A DNA stretch of 20,789 nucleotides from an uncultured Bacteroides sp. (GTDB lineage Bacteria > Bacteroidota > Bacteroidia > Bacteroidales > UBA932), in NCBI GenBank assembly GCA_900543205.1, contig UQQM01000030.1, forward strand, positions 1-20,789, written 5' to 3'. Under the pieces are notes generated by a model. The model was given only the letters and a program-made list of their open reading frames with translations, did no database searches and was not told the DNA's origin. The translations under genes and the position numbers were made by a program. Shown piece by piece: positions 1-6,337 of this stretch (its first letter is position 1; each line of letters starts with the position of its first letter).

Positions 1-52
1 TGTCGACTAGGATAATTTTGGCGCAAATCCATCACCCCAAATGTCGACTAGG
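1..52. repeat. Left-edge pair of TGTCGACTAG motifs, 41 bp apart
   Basis: TGTCGACTAGG occurs at 1-11 and again at 42-52, exactly 41 bp apart. A weaker related string, TGTCAATTAT, follows at 63-72. The same 10-mer pair with the same 41-bp period stands in inverted orientation at the other edge (20738-20788), and I saw no other copy in between. Tandem end repeats with a TG terminus are known at ends of IS21-family elements, where they bind the transposase. No istA or istB gene is present here, so assignment to that family is inference. The motif contains CTAG, which is rare in this sequence. Confidence 0.75.
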
Positions 53-91
53 CCACCATTTTTGTCAATTATACCCGCAAAACCAGACACG

Positions 92-121
92 AAAAAAGCA
101 GCTACATCTCTGTAACTGCTT
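92..121 (-). terminator. Rho-independent terminator of tRNA-Val
   Basis: On the minus strand a 9-bp stem (AGCAGTTAC with GTAGCTGCT, one G-U pair) and a 6-nt loop are followed by a run of six T. It starts about 8 nt beyond the 3' end of the tRNA. Confidence 0.8.
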
Positions 122-128
122 CTCTTTG

Positions 129-203
129 TGGGAGCTGAGGGAGTCGAACCCCCGACCCTCTGCTTGTAAGGCAGACGCTCTGAACCAACTGAGCTAAGCT
201 CCC
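129..203 (-). tRNA. tRNA-Val (anticodon UAC)
   Basis: On the minus strand the sequence folds as a full cloverleaf. The acceptor is GGGAGCT pairing with AGCTCCC, followed by discriminator A. The D-arm holds AGCTCAGTTGGT, the anticodon arm is TCTGC-CTTACAA-GCAGA, and the T-arm contains GGTTCGACTCC. The anticodon loop reads CTTACAA, so the anticodon is TAC, decoding GUA (Val). CCA is not encoded and must be added after transcription; the enzyme for this lies at 12223. The gene stands alone with its own promoter and terminator. Confidence 0.95.
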
Positions 204-230
204 GAGCGACCCGTGTTTCGTTTGGGTTTG

Positions 231-261
231 CAAATGTACAAAGAATATTTTATTCACCAAA
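231..261 (-). promoter_or_regulatory. Bacteroidetes-type promoter of tRNA-Val
   Basis: On the minus strand, TACATTTG (231-238) matches the Bacteroidetes -7 box TAnnTTTG. TTTG (258-261) sits 19 bp upstream, as expected for the -33 box. The -7 box ends 27 nt before the mature tRNA, leaving a short 5' leader. Confidence 0.7.
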
Positions 262-612
262 ACTTTTTGACGATTTTTTAAAAAATTTTCATGATTCCCG
301 CCGACAACGCCATTTCTCCCCGATGAGAGGCCGTTCCAGGCATTAATCATAGTGCAACTTTTTTTCCCGGCGGCGCACCGCTCACATCCGGGCGAAGTTA
401 TGTTCGGGTAAGGATGGGCTGTAATAGATGTTAACCGCGGGATGCTGTCGGACGCAAAAAATGAAGTACAGGTATAATACGTTGTAACACAATGCTATAT
501 AGTGTTGGATGACCTTCCCTTGCAACAAAATTTCGCTGATGTTGCCCGGACAGATGCAAGATATTAAAAAATTTGTGCAATCTTTGTAAGGCAATCTGCA
601 TCTATATAGCGT
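262..612. other. AT-rich intergenic stretch without recognised genes
   Basis: About 350 nt upstream of both the tRNA and the divergent lipoprotein gene. The short reading frames here have no family likeness, and one overlaps the tRNA, so I do not call them genes. A promoter for the lipoprotein gene should lie here, but I found no clean TAnnTTTG box at the right distance. Confidence 0.5.
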
Positions 613-1173
613 ATGAAAAAGATGATCAGATTGTCAGCCATCCTGGCTTTGGTCTTCGGTTCGCTGTCCTGCAGTAAGCTGGGGCTTATGTTCGGGGAAA
701 CTGAATTTGAATATGATTCGGAGTTGGCGGCCGCGTACTACTGCGGAAGTTCGTCTGAAGACGGTTCGCATGCTTTCCGGCTGATACTCCTGTCAGGAAG
801 GACGGATGAGAATTTTGAACTTCTGTCCCCTGGGGCAAAGGCGTCGCTGCTGCTGAATGCTCCGGTTCAGAATTCCGGAACCCTGCCCGAGGGATGTTAC
901 GGGGCCGGGAACGGCTATGGAATTGCAGTTGGCGGAACGGCCGATTCCAAGGAGCCCGGAACTTCGGCAGCTTCGTTCGTGGAGCTCAAGAGGTTCGGAG
1001 ACGACGAGGCGCAATGCTATCCTGTCGAAAACGGGACCGTGGAGGTCGAGCTTGAAAGCAACGGACATTATGAGATAGTGGCGAAGTTCCGTGCGGCCGG
1101 CTACCAGTTCGAATTTGAATATGAAGGCCCTCTCGATACCTATAGCTATGATGTCGAAGGCTTTGACTTATGA
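613..1173 (+). CDS. Small secreted lipoprotein of unknown function
   Basis: A protein of 186 residues that I do not recognise. The N-terminus is a lipoprotein signal: MKKMIR, a hydrophobic stretch, then the lipobox SLSC with the modified Cys near residue 20. The mature part is acidic, rich in Gly, Ser and aromatic residues, and probably a beta-rich domain. It has a few Cys (about 44, 95 and 135) but no catalytic motif that I can see. The start lacks a Shine-Dalgarno sequence, which is normal in Bacteroidetes. The stop lies 6 nt before the tmRNA, so the two may share a transcript. The lipidated N-terminus makes envelope location likely; any role beyond that is unknown. Confidence 0.75.
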   Translation: MKKMIRLSAILALVFGSLSCSKLGLMFGETEFEYDSELAAAYYCGSSSEDGSHAFRLILLSGRTDENFELLSPGAKASLLLNAPVQNSGTLPEGCYGAGNGYGIAVGGTADSKEPGTSAASFVELKRFGDDEAQCYPVENGTVEVELESNGHYEIVAKFRAAGYQFEFEYEGPLDTYSYDVEGFDL

Positions 1174-1179
1174 CCAAAT

Positions 1180-1573
1180 GGGGATGTTCTGGTTTTGACA
1201 GCATCGATTCCGGATGGTAAGCACGTCGGGAGTAGGAGACTGGCCCGTTAATCCCAGTCTTCAAGCCATAACTGGCAACTACAACTACTCATACGCTTGC
1301 TAGTTTCAGAGAAACTGAGCATTAATCAGAGCCGCCTAGGATGCGGCACTGACGTATATCCCTCCAGCTTTAGGCCGGTTCAGTCTGGATAAAGGGGTAT
1401 CATCAAAACCGGATGCACGGGCCAGACGCCTCTAAGGTCCGCCAAGATTCAGAGGATAAGCCCCGGCTGGCCCGTCCTTCGGCAGGCCGAGGTCGACAAC
1501 CAAAGGAGGAATAAGCGTGTAGAAAGCTCTCTGGGGCGTTGTTTGGACGGCGGTTCGACTCCGCCCATCTCCA
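1180..1573 (+). ncRNA. ssrA: tmRNA (transfer-messenger RNA)
   Basis: One-piece tmRNA that rescues stalled ribosomes together with SmpB. The 5' acceptor strand GGGGATG (1180-1186) pairs with CATCTCC (1566-1572), with discriminator A at 1573; CCA is not encoded. The T-arm GGTTCGACTCC lies near the 3' end, and the 5' end has the usual GGTTTTGACAGC-like region. The tag frame appears to resume at GGC (1274) and reads GNYNYSYAC, stopping at TAG (1301-1303). That stop falls at the start of a helix formed by GTTTC (1303-1307) and GAAAC (1311-1315), the usual place for the tag stop. The C-terminal YAC differs from the LAA typical of bacterial tags. Identity of the RNA is clear; the tag reading is less certain. 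Confidence 0.93.
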
Positions 1574-1614
1574 CGAAAAAAGGCAGTCATCCGGCTGCCT
1601 TTTTTCGTGGAGAT
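1567..1614. terminator. 20-bp perfect hairpin ending tmRNA, usable on both strands
   Basis: Positions 1567-1586 and 1595-1614 are exact reverse complements (20 bp) around the 8-nt loop TCATCCGG. The core GGCAG/CTGCC has A6 on its left and T6 on its right, so it can terminate transcription both of tmRNA (plus) and of the convergent DUF362 gene (minus). The left arm includes almost the whole 3' acceptor strand of tmRNA (1566-1572), so before processing this strand could pair with the terminator arm instead of the acceptor. Confidence 0.85.
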
Positions 1615-1623
1615 ATATTAACC

Positions 1624-1699
1624 ATGCTTGACCTTCACTTCGTTTCGGTCGCATGCTTCACTGCTCGATTCGTCGGGGCGAATCTCGCTGACGCTCCGC
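1624..1699. repeat. Dispersed intergenic repeat, copy A
   Basis: About 76 bp aligning over its whole length with 9437-9512 at roughly 70% identity. Shared blocks include ACCTTCA, CGATT, AATCTC and CTGAC-CTCCGC. It contains a hairpin GATTCG (1667-1672) with CGAATC (1679-1684). In copy B the same stem is GATTTG with CAAATC, so a C-G pair is replaced by T-A. Both copies lie between convergent genes. No protein-coding signal was found in it. Confidence 0.7.
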
Positions 1700-1709
1700 A
1701 TGGCCGCCG

Positions 1710-2834
1710 TTATCTTACCTTCACCAGTTCGTATTTGCGGCTGCCGAGGCCGATCTTCTCGGCGTGGGCGAGGCAGGTCTTGTATTCGGTGTTGGGGTTG
1801 GTGTTGTCGAAGTGGTCGTGCCTGTCGTGGAAGCCGGGGCGCGACATCTCGTCGGTCAGCTGGCTGCCGGGCAGGGGAGTCTGCCTGAGGCAGGCGTCCA
1901 CGCAGGCCTGGTCGAGCGCGAGCGGGTCGGACGAGGCGAACATGCCCACGTCGGGGATGATAGGCGTGTCGTTGCCCGAATGGCAGTCGCAGGTCGGAGA
2001 AACGTCGCAGATCAGCGAGATGTGGAAGGCGGGCCTTCCGTCCACCACGGCCTTGGTGTACTCGGCCATGCGGCAGTTGAGCTCCTTCACGGCTGCGTCC
2101 TGCGCGAAGTCGATGGCGTCGAAGTTGCAGGCGCCGATGCAGCGGCCGCAGCCCACGCAGTTCGCGTAGTCGACCGTCATCTTCTTCTTTTCCTCATCGA
2201 ACACGAGCCCGTTGTTGGCGCATTCGCGCATGCACCTGCGGCATCCCCGGCAGCGGTCCTCGCTGATCACGGGCTTGCCGTTGCTGTGCTGGTCCTTCTT
2301 TCCTGCGCGTGAACCGCAGCCCATGCCTATGTTCTTGATCGTGCCGCCGAATCCCGTCATCTCGTGCCCCTTGAAGTGGGTGAGCGAGATGAAGACGTCG
2401 GCGTCCATGACGGCGTGGCCTATCTTCGCCTCCTTGATGTACTCGCCTCCCTGCACGGGTACGGCTATGTCGTCGGTGCCCTTGAGCCCGTCGGCGATGA
2501 TCACCGGGCATCCGACGGTCAGCGGCGTGAAGCCGTTCTGCCAGGCGCACCAGAGATGCTCGAGGGCGTTCTTGCGGCTTCCGGGATAGAGGGTGTTGCA
2601 GTCGGTCAGGAAGGGCTTGCCTCCCAGCTCCGTGACCACGTCAACCACCGCCCTGGCATAGTTGGGGCGCAGGAAAGTCATGTTGCCGAGCTCCCCGAAG
2701 TGCATCTTGATGGCTACGAACTTGCCGTCCATGTCGATGCCTCCGATTCCGGCGGCCTTGATGAGTCTCTTGAGCTTGTCGGCCGGACCCTCGTCCGGCT
2801 TGCAGCGAAAATCAGTGTAATATACCTTGGACAT
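1710..2834 (-). CDS. DUF362 protein with two 4Fe-4S ferredoxin motifs
   Basis: A protein of 374 residues in the DUF362 family. The N-terminal two thirds carry the DUF362 fold, with features such as AIKMHFGELGN near residue 41 and HFKGHEMTGFGGTIKNIGMG near 153. This is followed by a bacterial ferredoxin insert with two CxxCxxCxxxC motifs: Cys195, 198, 201, 205 and Cys226, 229, 232, 236. These would bind two [4Fe-4S] clusters. No signal peptide is seen, so it is probably cytoplasmic. The family is common in anaerobes; its electron partner and reaction are not established. The gene is monocistronic and convergent with tmRNA. A -7 box lies 25 nt upstream of the start. Confidence 0.93.
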   Translation of the reverse strand: MSKVYYTDFRCKPDEGPADKLKRLIKAAGIGGIDMDGKFVAIKMHFGELGNMTFLRPNYARAVVDVVTELGGKPFLTDCNTLYPGSRKNALEHLWCAWQNGFTPLTVGCPVIIADGLKGTDDIAVPVQGGEYIKEAKIGHAVMDADVFISLTHFKGHEMTGFGGTIKNIGMGCGSRAGKKDQHSNGKPVISEDRCRGCRRCMRECANNGLVFDEEKKKMTVDYANCVGCGRCIGACNFDAIDFAQDAAVKELNCRMAEYTKAVVDGRPAFHISLICDVSPTCDCHSGNDTPIIPDVGMFASSDPLALDQACVDACLRQTPLPGSQLTDEMSRPGFHDRHDHFDNTNPNTEYKTCLAHAEKIGLGSRKYELVKVR

Positions 2835-2859
2835 AACAGATTGAGTGAATTCCGAAAGT

Positions 2860-2867
2860 CAAATATA
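2860..2867 (-). promoter_or_regulatory. -7 promoter box for the DUF362 gene
   Basis: TATATTTG on the minus strand matches TAnnTTTG and lies 25 nt before the DUF362 start codon. I saw no good TTTG at the -33 distance. Confidence 0.5.
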
Positions 2868-2934
2868 AGCCAATTCAGGAAAATATCGCGTACCCGGATT
2901 ACCGGGCATCGAAACTTTTCTCCGGGAGCCGGAT

Positions 2935-2961
2935 TTAACAATTTCTTAACAATCGTTAACT
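2935..2961 (+). promoter_or_regulatory. Pho-box-like triple TTAAC repeat upstream of the PiT operon
   Basis: TTAACA starts at 2935 and 2946, and TTAACT starts at 2956, giving periods of 11 and 10 bp. Direct repeats of TTAACA-like hexamers on an 11-bp period are the known binding pattern of PhoP in Bacillus, and PhoB also binds 11-bp direct repeats. The array ends 53 bp before the PiT start. A similar pair stands before the ABC/5'-nucleotidase operon (15994-16010). The last two units can also be read as an inverted repeat TTAAC-N4-GTTAA, so a dimeric regulator with an inverted site is an alternative. Confidence 0.55.
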
Positions 2962-3013
2962 TTTCTGTAATATGATATGGCGACCTTTGCGACAGATTTA
3001 TTTCACCGAGATT

Positions 3014-5251
3014 ATGACCGAAATTTTCTATGTGATAGTCGGATTCCTGCTTGTCCTGGCGGTGTTCGACCTGTTTGTCGGTGTAAGCAATGACGCAGTC
3101 AATTTCCTCAATTCAGCTATAGGGGCCAAGGTGGCCAAGTTCAGGACGGTGTTGATTGTAGCTTCCGCCGGTGTCCTGATAGGAGCCATAATGAGTGCCG
3201 GAATGATGGATATAGCCAGGCACGGAATCATGCAGCCCTCGTATTACAACCTGAAGGAGGTGATGACGATCTTCCTGGCCGTGATGGTCACGGACGTGGT
3301 CGTGCTGGACATGTTCAACAGCATGGGAATGCCCACCTCCACCACCGTCTCGCTGGTGTTCGAGCTGCTCGGCGCATCCTTCGTGATGGCCCTGCTCAAG
3401 ATGGGCGGAGACGACGGGCTCACGCTCGGCATGCTGCTCAACAGCAACAAGGCGCTCACCGTGATCATAGCCATCTTCGTTTCCGTGGCCATCGCCTTCG
3501 TGGCGGGTCTGCTTGTGCAGTGGCTTGCACGCGTGATTTTCTCCTTCAACTACAAGAAGAAGCTCGGCTACACCATAGGAATCTTCGGCGGCATCGCCTT
3601 CACCTCCCTCGCATACTTCATCCTGATCAAGGGGCTGGGCGACTCGCCCTTCATCCATGAGCCTTTCCGGATGTGGATAGCCGGGAACACGACCATGATA
3701 CTGATTGTCGCCTTCGTGCTCACGACCATACTTTCGGAGCTGCTTTATTTCATGAAGGTCAATGTGTTCAAGATAATAGTCCTGGCGGGCACCTTCGCCC
3801 TCGCGATGGCCTTCGCCGGCAACGACCTCGTGAACTTCATAGGCGTGCCCCTCGCGGCCCTCGACTCGCTGATAGATTTCCTGAGCCACGGCGGCGGAGA
3901 TCCGGAGGCGTTCATGATGACCTCGCTCGAGGAGAGCGCGAAGAGCCCCATACTCTACCTGCTGCTGGCCGGAGTGATTATGGTGATTGCGCTGGCGACC
4001 TCCAAGAAGGCCCACAACGTGATCAAGACCAGCGTCAACCTCAGCCGTCAGGGCGAGGGTGACGAGATGTTCGGCTCGTCTCCTGTGGCCAGGGCGCTGG
4101 TGCGCAGCTCCCAGAACCTGAACAATGTGGTGGAGCAGATTGTCCCCAAGAGCGTGAAGACGTGGATCGGCACCCGCTTCAACAAGAACGAGGCAATCAT
4201 GGAGGAAGGCGCCGCTTTCGATGAGGTGCGCGCTTCCGTCAACCTGGTGCTCTCGGCGCTTCTGATAATCATGGGCACCACGCTGACCCTGCCGCTCTCG
4301 ACCACCTACGTGACCTTCATGGTGGCCATGGGCTCCAGCCTTGCCGACAAGGCGTGGAACCGTGAGACCGCCGTGTTCCGCATCACCGGAGTGATCAGCG
4401 TGATCGGCGGCTGGTTCATGACTGCGGGAATCGCCTTCGTGGCCTGCGGCCTCGTCTGCCTCATCATGCACTACGGCGGGTTCGTCGCGATGGTGGCTTT
4501 CATGGCCCTCGTGGTCTTCCTGCTTTGGAACAGCAAGCGCGGCTTCGAGAAGAAGGTCGAGAAGCCCGAGGACACCATCGAGCAGAAGATGCTCGCCACA
4601 AGTGACTCCCAGCAGGTATGGCAGCTGCTTTCCGAGCATTTCGTGAGGGTGCAGACCGACGTGATCCGCAATGTGTCCGAAGACTACGAAGCCATCTTCA
4701 AGGGGCTTGAGAATGAGGACATACGTTCGCTGCGCCGCTGCGGCAGGAATCTCAAGGAGATAAAGAACATCCAGCAGAAAGTCAGGAAGGTGGAGCTTGT
4801 CGCGCTGCGCCGTTCGCCCATGGAAATCGCCGTGGAGCGCAACACCTGGTTCCATCTGGCGATGAACTGCGACGAGGAGTATATGTACGGCATGCGCCGT
4901 ATGCTCGAGCCCATACTCGAGCATGTGGACAACTGTTTCGACCCCTTCTCGAAGACCTACGTCAACGAATACCGTCCGGTGATGGAGAAGTCCCAGTCGC
5001 TTCTCGCCACCGCTCAGCAGATGATAAGCACGGGCGACTACTCCGACTACGAGCACATGCTCCGTGTGTTCCAGGGGACGATTGCCGACCTTTCCGCCCT
5101 CAGGAAGAAGCATATCGACCGCATGCAGAGGGAGGAGGGCATCAACTTCAAGACCGCCCAGCTCTACCTGAACCTTATCCAGGAGACCTCCGAGCTGGTG
5201 AACACCACCAAGCACCTCGTGCGCGCATGCTACCATTTCGCGGGCAAATGA
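3014..5251 (+). CDS. PiT-family phosphate permease with C-terminal PhoU-like domain
   Basis: Integral membrane carrier for inorganic phosphate, 745 residues from the chosen start. The two PiT signatures are visible: GVSNDAVNFLNSAIG at about 23-37 and AGNDLVNFIGVPLAAL at about 266-281, each in a set of hydrophobic helices. A hydrophilic loop lies at about 340-400, then more helices containing STTYVTFMVAMGSSLADKAWN. Residues from about 535 to the end are soluble and helical, resembling PhoU; in Bacteroidetes this tail is often fused to PiT, perhaps to gate it. ATG 3014 is preferred over ATG 2972, because the upstream extension is not membrane-like and MTEIFYVI begins the first helix as in relatives. 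It is first in a four-gene phosphate operon, with Pho-box-like repeats upstream. Confidence 0.93.
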   Translation: MTEIFYVIVGFLLVLAVFDLFVGVSNDAVNFLNSAIGAKVAKFRTVLIVASAGVLIGAIMSAGMMDIARHGIMQPSYYNLKEVMTIFLAVMVTDVVVLDMFNSMGMPTSTTVSLVFELLGASFVMALLKMGGDDGLTLGMLLNSNKALTVIIAIFVSVAIAFVAGLLVQWLARVIFSFNYKKKLGYTIGIFGGIAFTSLAYFILIKGLGDSPFIHEPFRMWIAGNTTMILIVAFVLTTILSELLYFMKVNVFKIIVLAGTFALAMAFAGNDLVNFIGVPLAALDSLIDFLSHGGGDPEAFMMTSLEESAKSPILYLLLAGVIMVIALATSKKAHNVIKTSVNLSRQGEGDEMFGSSPVARALVRSSQNLNNVVEQIVPKSVKTWIGTRFNKNEAIMEEGAAFDEVRASVNLVLSALLIIMGTTLTLPLSTTYVTFMVAMGSSLADKAWNRETAVFRITGVISVIGGWFMTAGIAFVACGLVCLIMHYGGFVAMVAFMALVVFLLWNSKRGFEKKVEKPEDTIEQKMLATSDSQQVWQLLSEHFVRVQTDVIRNVSEDYEAIFKGLENEDIRSLRRCGRNLKEIKNIQQKVRKVELVALRRSPMEIAVERNTWFHLAMNCDEEYMYGMRRMLEPILEHVDNCFDPFSKTYVNEYRPVMEKSQSLLATAQQMISTGDYSDYEHMLRVFQGTIADLSALRKKHIDRMQREEGINFKTAQLYLNLIQETSELVNTTKHLVRACYHFAGK

Positions 5252-5283
5252 CGCTTTCTGGAATTAATTGACTATCTTGGCGC

Positions 5284-6333
5284 ATGAAGAAATCTTCAAT
5301 GTCGAAATATGCCGCAGCCGTTGCAGCCTTCCTGGTTGCAGCGGCTGTGTCGTCCGCGTCCGACGGAACGGACCTCACTCCCGAGATCCACGGAACCGTA
5401 CGCGGCAAATACGAATATCAGCCGCAGGACGCCGCAGGGCGCTTCCAGGTCCGCAACGCACGAGTGAGCATCAGCGGCGACATCTCGCGGACGGTCAGCT
5501 ACAAGGCCGAGATCGACCTCTGTGACGAAGGGGTGCTCAAGATGCTCGACGCCTACGCCAGGTTCAGACTGACCCCGAACCTGCACTTCACCATAGGCCA
5601 GATGCGCGTGCCGTTCACGATAGACGCCCACCGCTCGCCTCACCAGCAGTATTTCGCCAACCGCTCGTTCATAGCGAAGGAGGTCGGCAACGTGCGTGAC
5701 GTGGGGGCGCAGCTGAGCTGGAATTTCGGAAAGACCGTGCCTGTGACCATAACCGCCGGCCTGTTCAACGGAAGCGGCCTCACGAACCAGAAGGACTTCT
5801 GGACCGACAACATCAACTTCTCGGCAAAGGCCGAGGTGGAGCTTCCGTACGATTTCAACGTCGTGCTGAGCGCCCAGAAGATACGCCCCGACCACCTCAA
5901 CGTGATGATGTACGCCGCCGGCGCCTTCTATGACAACGGCCGCCTGCACGCCGAGGCGGAATATCTCTACAAGACCTACGCAGACAACGCATTCGGCGAC
6001 GTCTATTCCTTCGACGGCTTCGTCAGCTACCGTTTCCCCATCGGCGACGGCGGCAAGGCGGTCAAGTCCATTTCGCCGCTCGTGCGTTACGATTCGATGA
6101 ATGACCACAGCGACGGAATACGCTATCTCAACGGCGTTCCCGACCCTTCGGGTTCGCTGGTCATCCGCGACTATGCCCGCTCTCGCATCACCGGAGGCGT
6201 GACAATCAGCCTGGGCACCCCCTTCGTGAGCGACATAAGAATCAATTACGAGAAATATTTCTACCGCGAGGGCGCGATTCCCGATGTCTCCGAGAAGGAC
6301 AAGCTCGTGGTGGAGTTCATGGTCAGGTTCTGA
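5284..6333 (+). CDS. Phosphate-selective porin O/P-like outer membrane protein
   Basis: A protein of 349 residues with a signal peptide (MKKSS followed by an Ala-rich hydrophobic run, cleavage near residue 24-26). The mature part shows alternating polar and hydrophobic beta strands and ends in MVRF, a terminal Phe being typical of outer membrane barrels. Motifs such as VRNARVSISGDIS near residue 57, KAEIDLCDEGVLKMLDAYA near 74 and FTIGQMRVPFTID near 103 fit the Porin_O_P family. It would let phosphate or polyphosphate through the outer membrane to the PiT permease encoded 32 nt upstream; ppk starts 4 nt after its stop. A second ATG at 5299 is possible, but 5284 gives a better charged n-region. 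Substrate specificity is inferred from family and neighbours. Confidence 0.88.
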   Translation: MKKSSMSKYAAAVAAFLVAAAVSSASDGTDLTPEIHGTVRGKYEYQPQDAAGRFQVRNARVSISGDISRTVSYKAEIDLCDEGVLKMLDAYARFRLTPNLHFTIGQMRVPFTIDAHRSPHQQYFANRSFIAKEVGNVRDVGAQLSWNFGKTVPVTITAGLFNGSGLTNQKDFWTDNINFSAKAEVELPYDFNVVLSAQKIRPDHLNVMMYAAGAFYDNGRLHAEAEYLYKTYADNAFGDVYSFDGFVSYRFPIGDGGKAVKSISPLVRYDSMNDHSDGIRYLNGVPDPSGSLVIRDYARSRITGGVTISLGTPFVSDIRINYEKYFYREGAIPDVSEKDKLVVEFMVRF

Positions 6334-6337
6334 ATAT

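Noticed and set aside
1..52. CRISPR array at the window edges
   Set aside because: Each edge has only two copies of a 10-11-bp motif, shorter than CRISPR repeats. There are no cas genes, and the two spacers share an internal motif.
102..350. Minus-strand reading frame of 82 codons over the tRNA
   Set aside because: It runs through the tRNA-Val gene and its promoter.
469..482. TATAAT string as an E. coli-type -10 box
   Set aside because: Bacteroidetes promoters use TAnnTTTG; no matching upstream box was found and the context is AT-rich.
382..594. Minus-strand reading frame of 70 codons upstream of the lipoprotein
   Set aside because: It is short and Cys/Tyr-rich, with no start signal or family likeness, in AT-rich intergenic DNA.
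3113..5236. Long minus-strand reading frame of 707 codons opposite the PiT gene
   Set aside because: It is His- and Glu-rich, low-complexity sequence mirroring codon bias of the real gene, with no family likeness.
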